64,000 nt of DNA from contig NC_009445.1 of assembly GCF_000026145.1 (NCBI RefSeq), positions 5,610,501 through 5,674,500 on the forward strand, given 5' to 3'. This DNA is from Bradyrhizobium sp. ORS 278 (GTDB lineage Bacteria; Pseudomonadota; Alphaproteobacteria; Rhizobiales; Xanthobacteraceae). Positions 7,306 to 15,637 of this stretch are shown piece after piece. The position numbers and the translations under genes are program-made. The notes below the pieces were generated by a model that was not told the origin of the DNA, made no database searches, and saw only the letters and a program-made list of their open reading frames with translations. Position 1 is the stretch's first letter. Every line of letters starts with the position of its first letter.

Positions 7306-8157
7306 ATGAGCAGAGATCCTTCCGACGCCCTCGTCAGCTCCGAATGGCTGGCGCAGCATTTGTCTGATCCGGATATCAAGATCCTCGACTGCACCTGGCA
7401 TCATCCGAGCACCAATCTCGACGGCCGCACACAGTATCGCGGCCGGCACCTGCCGGGCTCGGTGCATTTCGACATCGACCAGGTCGCCGACAAGACCAAC
7501 CCGCTGCCGCATATGCTGCCGACGGCGGAGGACTTCGCCCACAAGGTCGGGCTGCTCGGCATCAGCAATGCCGACCGGGTCATCGTCTATGACCGCCACT
7601 ATGGCGGCTCCGCCGCGGGCCGCGTGTGGTGGATGTTCCGCGTCTTCGGCCACGATAACGTTGCCCTGCTCGATGGTGGCTTCGGCAAATGGACCAAGGA
7701 GAAGCAGCCGGCGGAGATGACGCCGGTGCGCCCGTCGCCGGCCAGCTTCACGGCCAGCTTCCGGCCCGAGCTGGTCGCGACCTCTGCGCAGGTGCAGGGC
7801 GCGCTGCAAAGTGGCGGGCAGCTGGTCGACGCCCGCGGTCCGGGCAAGTTCGACGGCACGCAGCCGGACGTTTTTTCCTTCAAGCGCCAGGGCCACATTC
7901 CCGGCGCCATCAACCTGCCCTGGGCCGATCTGGTCGATCCCGACACCGGCGTGCTGCTGCCGCCCGACGGACTTGCCGCGCGCTTCGCGGCCGCCGGTGT
8001 CGATCTGGCGAAGCCGATCGTCACCACCTGCGCCTCGGGCATCATCTCCTGCATGCTGGCGCTGGCGCTGTACCGGCTCGGCGTTCCCACCGTCGCGGTC
8101 CACGACGGCGCCTGGGCGGAATGGAGCCAGCTCGACGACACGCCGGCGGCGGCGTGA
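7306..8157 (+). CDS. Rhodanese-family sulfurtransferase (3-mercaptopyruvate type)
   Basis: A 283-residue two-domain rhodanese. The N-terminal domain carries the family signs ILDCTWHHP, GSVHFDID and YDRHYGGSAAGR; the C-terminal domain ends in the active loop CASGIISC, whose first Cys would hold the persulfide. Length and layout fit 3-mercaptopyruvate or thiosulfate sulfurtransferases (SseA/RhdA); the loop differs from the canonical CGSGVTA, so the donor is uncertain. Start ATG 7306 is chosen because the residues before it are not conserved. In this operon it probably supplies sulfane sulfur for Fe-S cluster or cofactor work. Confidence 0.9.
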   Translation: MSRDPSDALVSSEWLAQHLSDPDIKILDCTWHHPSTNLDGRTQYRGRHLPGSVHFDIDQVADKTNPLPHMLPTAEDFAHKVGLLGISNADRVIVYDRHYGGSAAGRVWWMFRVFGHDNVALLDGGFGKWTKEKQPAEMTPVRPSPASFTASFRPELVATSAQVQGALQSGGQLVDARGPGKFDGTQPDVFSFKRQGHIPGAINLPWADLVDPDTGVLLPPDGLAARFAAAGVDLAKPIVTTCASGIISCMLALALYRLGVPTVAVHDGAWAEWSQLDDTPAAA

Positions 8158-8187
8158 CCTCTGGACCTCGATGACGGGAGCCCACGC

Positions 8188-8505
8188 ATGACAAAGACTC
8201 TGGTCAAGACCACGCAGGACGGCCGCAAGGTGGAAGTGATCGGGCTGGCCATCTGCCTCGACGGCGAGCTCGAAGCGTTCGAGCTGGTCGAGGTCAAGCT
8301 GCATCCGAACCGCCGCAAGATCTGGGAAGCGGCGCCGGATGCCACCCACATGGCCGGCCGCATCACGCTGACGAAGGAGGAAGCCGCGATCGTCGAGGGC
8401 GCCTTCGCTGGCGCCCAGTCCGAGATCCTCGCCAGCCCCGCCGCGATCAACGAACGCTTCCGGATCGCCGCGATGTGGAAGGCCAGGGAACAGGGGATCG
8501 AGTAG
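8188..8505 (+). CDS. Uncharacterised protein (105 residues), nif-linked
   Basis: A small soluble alpha/beta protein of unknown family. It opens MTKTLVKTTQDGRKVEVIG and carries ELVEVKLHPNRRKIWE and a helical C-terminus. It follows the sulfurtransferase by 30 bases on the same strand and is probably its operon partner. The single cysteine (AICLDGE) could be a persulfide acceptor, but that is only a guess from context. Confidence 0.82.
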   Translation: MTKTLVKTTQDGRKVEVIGLAICLDGELEAFELVEVKLHPNRRKIWEAAPDATHMAGRITLTKEEAAIVEGAFAGAQSEILASPAAINERFRIAAMWKAREQGIE

Positions 8506-8540
8506 GTCCCTGCTTCACGGCTGCACCCCGCCGCTCTCAA

Positions 8541-8694
8541 CCGTCATCCCGGGGCCCGCGCAGCGCGAGCCCGGAATCCATAGGCACAGCCGGTAATAAG
8601 CCGCGGGATGACCGTGGCGCTTGTCTTCGAAGGCAACAACCGATCGCGGTTATGGATTCCGGGCGCATCGCTGCGCGATGCCCCGGAATGACGA
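8541..8694. repeat. Palindromic repeat, type A
   Basis: Starts ccgtcatcccggggcccgcg and ends ccccggaatgacgag; the ends are complementary and enclose inner hairpins (ggaatccata / tatggattcc). It is the first of three unrelated palindromic elements that fill 8506-9007, where no gene is seen. Confidence 0.82.
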
Positions 8695-8745
8695 GCGGAT
8701 GGACTGATTTTCGTCTAGCCGCGCTGGATTCGGAGGACAAGAATC

Positions 8746-8892
8746 GTAGGGTGGGCAAAGCCAGCGGCCGGCGCGAAGCGCCGGGCGATGGCGTGCCCAC
8801 CATTGTCGCTGCGCGCGCGGAGAGACGGTGGGCACGGCGCGTGAGACCGAGTATCTATCGTGAGACCACCCAGGCGCCTTTGCCCACCCTAC
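8746..8892. repeat. Palindromic repeat, type B
   Basis: The ends gtagggtgggcaaag and ctttgcccaccctac (with a short insertion) are inverted copies; inner gcgtgcccacc / ggtgggcacggcgc also pairs. This is the 'gtagggtgggcaaag' element often seen in Bradyrhizobiaceae genomes. Confidence 0.82.
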
Positions 8893-8900
8893 CGACCCAA

Positions 8901-8985
8901 CCGTCATCGCGAGCGCAGCGACGCGATCCAGGGCGGTGCGGGGATTCTGGATTGTTTCGTCGCCTGCGGCGCCTCGCAATGACGG
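8901..8985. repeat. Palindromic repeat, type C
   Basis: ccgtcatcgcgagcgcagcg at the left pairs imperfectly with cgcctgcggcgcctcgcaatgacgg reversed at the right. It abuts the end of hspQ. Confidence 0.75.
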
Positions 8986-9007
8986 CTGTCGCTGGATAGC
9001 CAGTCGA

Positions 9008-9334
9008 CTATTGGAAGATCCGCCCGCGGTAATGATAGCTGCCGCCGTCATCCACATCGAACAGCTCGCCGATGTCCGGATGCTTCACCGGCTCACCCGA
9101 GGCGTCGGCGATCAGGTTCTGCTCGGGCACATAGGCGATGTAGCTGCTGTCGCCGCTCTCGGCGAGCAGATAATAGAACGGCTGCTCCTTGTCGAGCCTG
9201 GCGTCCATCGTGATCGCCCGCCAACCCTCCTCCTCGGAGAATGACAGGTCGACGTCGAACACGACACCGCGCAAATCGTAGACGCGGTGTCGGGCCACCT
9301 GTCCGATCGTGAATTTTGCGTCCATCCGCAGCAT
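9008..9334 (-). CDS. hspQ: HspQ / YccV-like hemimethylated-DNA-binding protein
   Basis: A 108-residue protein of the HspQ (YccV) family, with the hallmarks KFTIGQVARHR, YDLRGVVFDVD, QPFYYLL and YVPEQNL. In enterobacteria HspQ modulates Lon-protease specificity and was first described as a hemimethylated-oriC-binding protein. Start is ATG 9334; the fourth codon (ATG 9325) is an alternative and gives the more typical N-terminus. It lies 18 bases after fdxB on the same strand and so appears to be the last gene of the nifHDKENX operon, an odd position that suggests a proteostasis role during nitrogen fixation. Confidence 0.92.
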   Translation of the reverse strand: MLRMDAKFTIGQVARHRVYDLRGVVFDVDLSFSEEEGWRAITMDARLDKEQPFYYLLAESGDSSYIAYVPEQNLIADASGEPVKHPDIGELFDVDDGGSYHYRGRIFQ

Positions 9335-9352
9335 GGTAGCACGTCCGATGTC

Positions 9353-9640
9353 TCAGCCCGCCGGCGAATGGGTCTGGCAATTGGTCGGGCAGACCCGGGC
9401 GCAGGCGCCGCAGCCGATGCAGGCGCCGGTGTCGTGCATGACCATGATCTTCTTCTCGACCTCGTCATCCTCGTCGTCGTCAAGCTCGACGAACTCGCCC
9501 TCGTCGTTGATGCCCTTCAGGGTCATGACCTCGCGGCCGCAGACCTTGTAGCAGCGGCCGCAGCCGATGCACTTGGCCGCATCGATCGCGACCAGATAGT
9601 CCGGCCGCCAGTCGCGGCCGTCGCGGGTTGAATTGGACAT
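9353..9640 (-). CDS. fdxB: Ferredoxin III, nif-specific (FdxB)
   Basis: A 95-residue 2x[4Fe-4S] ferredoxin with CIGCGRCYKVC near residue 24 and CIGCGACARVCP near residue 75. Between them is an acidic insert (ELDDDEDDEVEKK) typical of nif-specific ferredoxin III. It is thought to donate electrons in nitrogenase maturation or catalysis. It follows the DUF683 gene by 23 bases in the nif operon. Confidence 0.95.
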   Translation of the reverse strand: MSNSTRDGRDWRPDYLVAIDAAKCIGCGRCYKVCGREVMTLKGINDEGEFVELDDDEDDEVEKKIMVMHDTGACIGCGACARVCPTNCQTHSPAG

Positions 9641-9663
9641 GGTGACAGGTCCTTGTGCGGGCT

Positions 9664-9864
9664 TTACGCGGCCTCGAGCTTCTTCAGCTCGGCCCGCTTC
9701 TTCTCCAGCTCGGCGAATGCCTCATGCGCCTTCTGCGCCGTCGGCAGGATCTGGTCCCAGTTGATGGGCAGTTCCTCCGACAGGTCGTGCAGGTTCATCT
9801 TGGCATCCATGGCGCGGGCCGACAGCTTCTTGATCTCGGCCTTCAATGTATCCAGGTCGCTCAT
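9664..9864 (-). CDS. CCE_0567/DUF683 family small protein
   Basis: A 66-residue helical-hairpin protein (MSDLDTLKAEIKKLSARAMDAK, then LPINWDQI and a charged C-terminal helix). The order nifX, DUF269, DUF683, fdxB is the standard diazotroph arrangement. The family is described as a nif-cluster metal-binding or chaperone-like protein of unknown role. One residue set (HDLSEELP) marks the turn between the helices. Confidence 0.9.
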   Translation of the reverse strand: MSDLDTLKAEIKKLSARAMDAKMNLHDLSEELPINWDQILPTAQKAHEAFAELEKKRAELKKLEAA

Positions 9865-9880
9865 CGTCTCATCCTCGCCG

Positions 9881-10351
9881 TTAGTAATTCGCGACGTCCT
9901 TGAACTTCTCGATCATCTCGACGCCGGCCTTGACGAACTTGTCGCCCTCGTCGGCGAGCTTGCCGAGATTGTCGAAGCCGAAGCGATGCACGTCGCGCAG
10001 CTGCTTGTTGACCACGATCAGCCGGCCGCCGATCAGCACCATGCGGCCAAAGCCCTCATGGCTCATCTTCAGCATCGGCGAGATCATCACGCCGGTGGCC
10101 TTCTCGATCGACAGCGCGATCGCGTTGAAGAACAGTTCGAGACGCCAGATCGTCTCCGGATCGGGATCGCCGATGATCGGCAGCGCGCGCCGCTTTTCCT
10201 TGTCCAGGATGTAGGGCTCGAGCAGCTCGACGTCCTTCTTGCCCTCCCAGGCCCCATGGGTGTCCTGGGCGCGCCAGACCTTGATCAGCTCCTTGACGAA
10301 GGGCCGCTGCTCGGCGGGGACGACTTCTTCTACGACTGCGGTATCAGACAT
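9881..10351 (-). CDS. NifX-associated protein (DUF269)
   Basis: A 156-residue protein of the NifX-associated family. Characteristic segments are [20 protein letters not shown], the block [18 protein letters not shown] and a C-terminal [13 protein letters not shown]. These genes always accompany nifX; they are thought to assist FeMo-co trafficking, but the mechanism is not established. It starts 10 bases after the nifX stop and is followed by the DUF683 gene. Confidence 0.94.
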   Translation of the reverse strand: MSDTAVVEEVVPAEQRPFVKELIKVWRAQDTHGAWEGKKDVELLEPYILDKEKRRALPIIGDPDPETIWRLELFFNAIALSIEKATGVMISPMLKMSHEGFGRMVLIGGRLIVVNKQLRDVHRFGFDNLGKLADEGDKFVKAGVEMIEKFKDVANY

Positions 10352-10361
10352 GTTCGTTTCC

Positions 10362-10757
10362 TCATTCCTCGAAATCGAGCGCGCGTTCCTGGCCTTTGGC
10401 CAAGGCTTTGCGCAGCCACGGCGGCGGCGTGCCCTTCAGCACCGCCTGCAGCTTGCCGAGGAGATCGGTGATCTCCTCGGGCTGGGTGACCTTCATCGGG
10501 TGGATGTTGTTGGCGACCACGCGCGCCGCGCCGGAGCCGCCGATCGCGGCGACATAGAGGATCGCGCAATCCTTGATCGCCTCGATCTTCGGCGCCAGCT
10601 TGTCCTCGTTGCCGTCCTCCTTGAGATCGCCGTCGAACTCGACCGTCTCGACGAAGCGATAGCCCTCGGGATCGAGATCGTAGATCGCGATGTTCTTGGC
10701 CCAGCCGAAATGGGCGTCGACGCGTTTCAGATCCTGGGTAGCGAATGCGACTTTCAT
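10362..10757 (-). CDS. nifX: Nitrogenase cofactor carrier NifX
   Basis: A 131-residue NifX. It binds NifB-co and the VK cluster between NifB and NifEN. The family core is seen: [24 protein letters not shown], the [12 protein letters not shown] loop and the C-terminal LRKALAKGQ. The same fold occurs at the C-terminus of NifB in this window. It follows nifN by 25 bases. Confidence 0.95.
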   Translation of the reverse strand: MKVAFATQDLKRVDAHFGWAKNIAIYDLDPEGYRFVETVEFDGDLKEDGNEDKLAPKIEAIKDCAILYVAAIGGSGAARVVANNIHPMKVTQPEEITDLLGKLQAVLKGTPPPWLRKALAKGQERALDFEE

Positions 10758-10782
10758 GTCGTCGGTCCTTTCTCCTCGAGCG

Positions 10783-12180
10783 TCAATGCAACGGCGCCGC
10801 GACGGCGGACTCGGTCGAGGCCTGCTGGAAATCCTTCCAGGGATCGATCCAGGTGTCCGGCGTCGGCTGATGGTTGTCCTCGCGGTCGGCGATGATCAGG
10901 TTGGCGAGCGCAAACACCAGGTCGCGGGTGCCGCGATAGCCGACGGTCAACAGGTGCCCAGCACCCAGCCGGTCGAACATCGGAAAGCCGATCCGGTAGA
11001 ACGGGATCTTGAGCCGCGCCGCCGCCTGGCGGCCGTGCGAATGCGTCATCATCAGACCGCAGTCGCGCTCTTTTGCGCGCGTCTCCAGATCCTCGAGATC
11101 GCCGATCAGCACCTCCTCGCACGGCATGCGCTCCAGCACCGGCGACTGCGTGGTGGTGACGGCGACCGCGATCTCGGCGCCCATGTCGTGCAGCATGCTG
11201 GCGACGTCGAACAGCAAATCCGGCTCGGCGCCGATCGCGAGCTTGCGGCCGCCGATATGGAAATGCGCATCCAGCATCGCATCCGCGAGCTGGCCGCGCT
11301 GGCGGCGATATTTCGCCGGCACCGGACGCCCCGAGATCTCGCTCAGGAAGGCCATGAACTCGTCGTTCGGCAGCAGGCCGCAGAGCCGCTCGAACAGCCG
11401 GTACGGCACGCCGGTCTTCGCCTGCATCGCTTCCGCCGCGCGCTTCATCTGCGCGCCGATCGCGATCGTCCAGGACGCGCTGCCCATGGTCGCGATCTCT
11501 TCGAGGCCGATGCCGCCGATCGTGGTCGGCGTGAACTCGTCGGGGATGTGGCCGTCGAGCGAGCCGCCGATATCCGGCAGGAACGACGGCTCCAGGCCGA
11601 AATCCTCGAAGATGGTGCGGAGCTCCTCGATATCGCCGGGCGTCAGATGGCAGCCCGGCAGCACGTTGACCCTGGCAGGATCGCGCCGGGTCGAGGTCGG
11701 CTTGTCGACGAGCACCTCGACCATCTTGGCAACCGTCTTGTCCCAGCCGTCCTGGAACGCATCCTTGAAGTCCGGGGTCGAGACGTAGACCAGCGGATAA
11801 TTGGCGAGCTCCGGGTGCTTCTCGCGGATCAGCTTGATGTAGCCGTCGACGTCGTCGCCCTTGGTCTCGGTGACGCCCGTGGAGCAGATGCCGATGATCT
11901 CCGGCTTCTGCTTCTTGTAGATGTTGAGGATCGCCTGCTCGACATTCTCGTATCCGCCGAGCACGGTCGCGACCTCGCTCATGGCCGTCGTCTGCATGGG
12001 CACCGCTTCCTTGAAGTGGCGCACGAACAGGGTGAGGCCGAACGAGGTGCAGCCCTGCGAACCGTGCAGCAGCGGCATCGCGCCGCGCAGGCCGAGGAAG
12101 GCGAACGAGCCGCCGATCGGCTGGCTCATCTTCAGCGGATTGACCGCGCAGGCCTTCTTTCCGATGGTGACCTTGGCCAT
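10783..12180 (-). CDS. nifN: FeMo-cofactor scaffold subunit NifN
   Basis: NifN pairs with NifE as the scaffold on which NifB-co matures to FeMo-co by acquiring Mo and homocitrate. The 465-residue protein starts MAKVTIGKKACAVNPLK at ATG 12180 (the upstream frame has no ribosome site). It has the LHGSQGCTSFG block with the Cys equivalent to a P-cluster ligand of NifK and the STGVTETKGDD motif. Length is typical. It begins 10 bases after the nifE stop, so the two are co-translated. Confidence 0.96.
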   Translation of the reverse strand: MAKVTIGKKACAVNPLKMSQPIGGSFAFLGLRGAMPLLHGSQGCTSFGLTLFVRHFKEAVPMQTTAMSEVATVLGGYENVEQAILNIYKKQKPEIIGICSTGVTETKGDDVDGYIKLIREKHPELANYPLVYVSTPDFKDAFQDGWDKTVAKMVEVLVDKPTSTRRDPARVNVLPGCHLTPGDIEELRTIFEDFGLEPSFLPDIGGSLDGHIPDEFTPTTIGGIGLEEIATMGSASWTIAIGAQMKRAAEAMQAKTGVPYRLFERLCGLLPNDEFMAFLSEISGRPVPAKYRRQRGQLADAMLDAHFHIGGRKLAIGAEPDLLFDVASMLHDMGAEIAVAVTTTQSPVLERMPCEEVLIGDLEDLETRAKERDCGLMMTHSHGRQAAARLKIPFYRIGFPMFDRLGAGHLLTVGYRGTRDLVFALANLIIADREDNHQPTPDTWIDPWKDFQQASTESAVAAPLH

Positions 12181-12190
12181 GAGCGCCACC

Positions 12191-13864
12191 CTATTCCGCT
12201 GCCTGCAGCAGCTCGGCGGGCGCCTTCTGCGCCGCCAGGATATCCTCGACCCGACCGGCACAGGCGCCGCAGCCGCCCGAGGCGTTGGTGTGGGTACGAA
12301 CGCCGGCGACGTCGGTTAGACCATGCGCCTTGATCGCATCCTCGATGGTACCGAGATCGACCGACTTGCAGTGGCAGATCTTCTTGGCGCGGCGCGCGGC
12401 CTCGGCAGCGACGGGATCGGCGGCGAGCGCCGCGGCTTCTGCATTGGCCTGCGCGATCGCCTTGGCCTGCCAGTTGTTGCTGGCCGTCTCCCAGGGCGCC
12501 CGCTTGCGCAGCTGCTCCCACATCGGGTTGTAGATCGCTTTGTCGATCTCGGCGACCAGCTTCACCATGCCGATATAGCCCATGAAGGCGTGCGAGCGCT
12601 CCTGGTTGATGTCGAGCCAGGGCATCGCGGCCTTCAGCGCCACGAATTGCGACTTGCCGCCGGACAGCATGATGTCGGCCTTGGCGTCCTTGAGCATCTT
12701 GTACATCTCGCGGGGCGCCATATCGTCGATCATGTGGGCGTCCTGGCCCATCAGCTCCTTGATGCGCTCCTTGTCCTCCTTGGTGGACTTCTTCACGGAG
12801 GTGCCGACCAACTCCATGCCGGCTTCCTGCAGCGCCGCCACCACCGACCATGACTTCACGCCGCCGGTGATCAGCAGCACCTTCTTGCCGGTCAGCCGCT
12901 TCTTGAACGGCTCGATCGCCGCCCAGGCCTTGGCCTCCTCGCGCGCGATCACCGCCTCGGTGCGGTCCAGCAGGTCGGCCGGCGCGCCGCGCTCGACCAG
13001 CAGGCGTGCGATTTCGCGCAGCGAGTCCGAGGAGTCCTGGATGCCGTAGAACGAGCCCTCGAAGAACGGAATGCCGTAGCGCTCCTCCATCTTGCGGGCG
13101 ACGTTGATCATCGCCTTGGAGCACACCATCATCGCCGCGCGAGCGCGATGCGACGACGCGACGTCCTTGTAGCGGCCGTCGCCCGAGATGCAGGCGGAGA
13201 TGCGGATGCCGAGTTCGTCGAACAGCGGCTTCACCTGCCAGAGCTCGCCCGAGAGATTGTATTCGCCGATGATGTTGAGATCGTAGGGCGTCGTGACCTC
13301 CGGCTCGACGGTGCCGATGACGTGGTCGAGCAGCGCCTCGCCTGCGAGCTTGTTGCCGAGGTTCTTCGGACCGACGAAGCCCGGCGAATTGACGGGAATG
13401 CAGGGCTTGCCGAACTTGGCCGAGGCCGCCTTGCAGACCGCGTTGATGTCGTCGCCGGTCATGGCGGGCACGCAGGTCTGGTAGACGAAGACCGCCGGCG
13501 GATCGTATTTCTCGATGATTTCCTTGATCGCCTTGTACAGGCGCTTCTCGCCGCCGAACACGACGTCGGTCTCGTTGATATCGGTGGTGAAACCGGTGCG
13601 CCAGATCTGCGAGCCAGACGAGGCCGCACCGCGGTTGTCCCAGGAATTTCCTTCGCAGGCGATCGGCCCGTGCACGAGATGCGCGACGTCGGTCAGCGGC
13701 TGCAACGCGACCTTGGCGCCGTCGAAGGCGCAGCCACCGGCCGCGCCGCCCGGCTGCAGCTGCTTGGTGCAGCCCTTCTTGCGCTCGGCCTCGGACTTGT
13801 TGGCGTTCTTGCCGCAACCCGGCTCGTTGAAGACGTTCTGGATCGTGGCAGACAGCGAGCTCAT
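12191..13864 (-). CDS. nifE: FeMo-cofactor scaffold NifE with C-terminal BFD-like [2Fe-2S] domain
   Basis: NifE is the alpha-like subunit of the NifEN scaffold. Residues 1-480 form the NifE body, with the N-terminal EPGCGKN block, the GPIACEGNSWDNRG motif and FVYQTCVPAMTGDD. A tail follows with Cys497, Cys499, Cys532 and Cys535 (CHC...CGAC), the pattern of the bacterioferritin-associated-ferredoxin [2Fe-2S] domain. Standard NifE is about 450-475 residues; this one is 557. The added domain is known in rhizobial NifE proteins and could feed electrons or Fe-S units to the scaffold. Start ATG 13864 follows AGGAGA. Confidence 0.96.
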   Translation of the reverse strand: MSSLSATIQNVFNEPGCGKNANKSEAERKKGCTKQLQPGGAAGGCAFDGAKVALQPLTDVAHLVHGPIACEGNSWDNRGAASSGSQIWRTGFTTDINETDVVFGGEKRLYKAIKEIIEKYDPPAVFVYQTCVPAMTGDDINAVCKAASAKFGKPCIPVNSPGFVGPKNLGNKLAGEALLDHVIGTVEPEVTTPYDLNIIGEYNLSGELWQVKPLFDELGIRISACISGDGRYKDVASSHRARAAMMVCSKAMINVARKMEERYGIPFFEGSFYGIQDSSDSLREIARLLVERGAPADLLDRTEAVIAREEAKAWAAIEPFKKRLTGKKVLLITGGVKSWSVVAALQEAGMELVGTSVKKSTKEDKERIKELMGQDAHMIDDMAPREMYKMLKDAKADIMLSGGKSQFVALKAAMPWLDINQERSHAFMGYIGMVKLVAEIDKAIYNPMWEQLRKRAPWETASNNWQAKAIAQANAEAAALAADPVAAEAARRAKKICHCKSVDLGTIEDAIKAHGLTDVAGVRTHTNASGGCGACAGRVEDILAAQKAPAELLQAAE

Positions 13865-13958
13865 CGGCTTCTCCTGTTGGCGGACCTTCTGCGCGTCTTG
13901 GTCGGACGAGGCGGCTCAGGCTTGGTGCCTTCCCACGAGCCGCATCGTCTGGAGCGAA

Positions 13959-13986
13959 GCGCGGCGGCCCCTGGGGACCGCCGCGC
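13959..13986 (-). other. Stem-loop between nifK and nifE
   Basis: A perfect 9-bp stem (gcgcggcgg / ccgccgcgc) with a 10-base loop directly after the nifK stop. There is no T tract, so it is more likely an mRNA 3'-end stabiliser than a terminator. Confidence 0.75.
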
Positions 13987-13994
13987 GCCGTGTC

Positions 13995-15554
13995 TTAGCG
14001 GATGATGTCGAAGCTGTAGTCCGACTTGGCCGGCACGTTGGTGTTGCGATCGATCTCGTCGAAGATCTTGTCGAGGATCGTGACCAGCACGTTCAGGCCG
14101 CCCTGATAGCCCCACACCGGATAGCGATGCTTGTGGTGGCGATCGAAGATCGGGAAGCCGATGCGGATCAGCGGCGTGCCGGTGTCGCGCTCCAGGTACT
14201 TGCCGTAGGTGTTGCCGATCAGGAAGTCGACCGGCTCGGTGAACAGCAGCGAGCGCATGTGCCAGAGATCCTTGCCGGGATACACGTGGCAGTTCTTGCC
14301 GAACGGCGAGGCATCGAACACCGCCTGCACGCGCTCCGCCCACTCCTTGTTGCCGTTGGTGGCGAGCACATGGGTCGGCTCGGCGCCGAGCTCCAGCAGG
14401 AACGAGGCGAGGCCGAGGCAGAGGTCCGGATCGCCATAGATCGCGAACTTCTTGCCATGGATGTGCGCGCTGGAGTCGGCGATCGCGTCGACCAGGCGGC
14501 CGCGCTCGACGGCGAGCGATTCCGGGATCTCCTTGCCCGAGATGCGCGACAGCGCCATCACGAAGGCGTCGGTGCCGGAGACGCCGACCGGGTGATGGAA
14601 CGAGACCGTTTCCTGGCCATGGTTGGCGATGAAGGGCAGCGTCTTCTCGGTGCAATAGTGCTGCATCGAGATCGTCGCCTTGGCGTGAACGGCATTGGCC
14701 GCGTCTTCCAGGGTCGTGCCGCCCTCATACATGCGGAACTCGCCGTCGGTCGGCGTGTCGAACACATTCGAGTTGTCGCCGAGGATGGTGTACTCGATCC
14801 CCATCTCCTCGAAGATGTGCTTGACCTCGCGGATGTTGCCGACGGTGTAGCCGTCGAAGCCGCCGATGAAGTTGATCTTCTCGTTCGGAACGCGCTCCAG
14901 CTTCGGCGCGGTGCCGGCCTTGCCGTCCCAGAAGTGGTCGAGAATGCCCTTCATCGCGTTGTCGTAGCCGGTGACGTGGCTGCCGACGAAAGCCGGGGTG
15001 TGAGCGAAGGGAACGTCGTACTCGGCCGGAACCGAGCCCTTTTCCTTCGAGGTCTTGATGAAGGCGTTGAGGTCGTCACCGATGACTTCCGCCATGCAGG
15101 TGGTCGACACCGCGATCATCTTCGGCTTGTACATGTTGTAGGCGTTGGCGAGGCCGTCGATCATGTTGTTGAGGCCGCCGAACACGGCTGCGTCCTCGGT
15201 CATCGACGACGACACGCAGGAGCTCGGCTCCTTGAAGTGGCGCGACAGATGGCTGCGATAATAGGCGACGCAACCCTGCGAGCCGTGCACGAACGGCAAG
15301 GTCTTTTCGAAGCCGACGGCGACGAACACGGCGCCGAGCGGCTGGCAGGCCTTGGCCGGGTTGACGGTCAGCGCCTCGCGGGCAAAATTCTTCTCGCGAT
15401 ATTCGGGCGTCTTGGCCCATTCGCGGATGCGCTCGACTTCCGCGGGATCGCGCGGATTTTCGAACATCTTCTTCTTGTTGGCCAGCATCTGCTGGTATTC
15501 GGGACCACGGAAAAGCTCGAAGTGATCGAGCACATGTTCGGCAGACTGTGTCAT
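13995..15554 (-). CDS. nifK: Nitrogenase MoFe protein beta chain NifK
   Basis: The beta subunit of the MoFe protein, which shares the P-cluster with NifD. The 519-residue protein shows [16 protein letters not shown] and the P-cluster region [25 protein letters not shown], followed by the [12 protein letters not shown] serine region and [12 protein letters not shown] with the third ligand Cys. The C-terminus (SDYSFDIIR) is the usual one. It sits 83 bases after nifD in the nif operon. Confidence 0.98.
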   Translation of the reverse strand: MTQSAEHVLDHFELFRGPEYQQMLANKKKMFENPRDPAEVERIREWAKTPEYREKNFAREALTVNPAKACQPLGAVFVAVGFEKTLPFVHGSQGCVAYYRSHLSRHFKEPSSCVSSSMTEDAAVFGGLNNMIDGLANAYNMYKPKMIAVSTTCMAEVIGDDLNAFIKTSKEKGSVPAEYDVPFAHTPAFVGSHVTGYDNAMKGILDHFWDGKAGTAPKLERVPNEKINFIGGFDGYTVGNIREVKHIFEEMGIEYTILGDNSNVFDTPTDGEFRMYEGGTTLEDAANAVHAKATISMQHYCTEKTLPFIANHGQETVSFHHPVGVSGTDAFVMALSRISGKEIPESLAVERGRLVDAIADSSAHIHGKKFAIYGDPDLCLGLASFLLELGAEPTHVLATNGNKEWAERVQAVFDASPFGKNCHVYPGKDLWHMRSLLFTEPVDFLIGNTYGKYLERDTGTPLIRIGFPIFDRHHKHRYPVWGYQGGLNVLVTILDKIFDEIDRNTNVPAKSDYSFDIIR

Positions 15555-15594
15555 GGGAAAACCCTCTCTATGTTCCTGTGTCGATCAGGGAGCG

Positions 15595-15620
15595 CTGGCT
15601 CTCCGCCGAAGGAGAGCCAG
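15595..15620 (-). other. Stem-loop between nifD and nifK
   Basis: Perfect 10-bp stem ctggctctcc / ggagagccag with a six-base loop, between the nifD stop and the nifK start. No T tract follows. Confidence 0.75.
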
Positions 15621-15637
15621 GCCGTGGGTGGTGGTTG

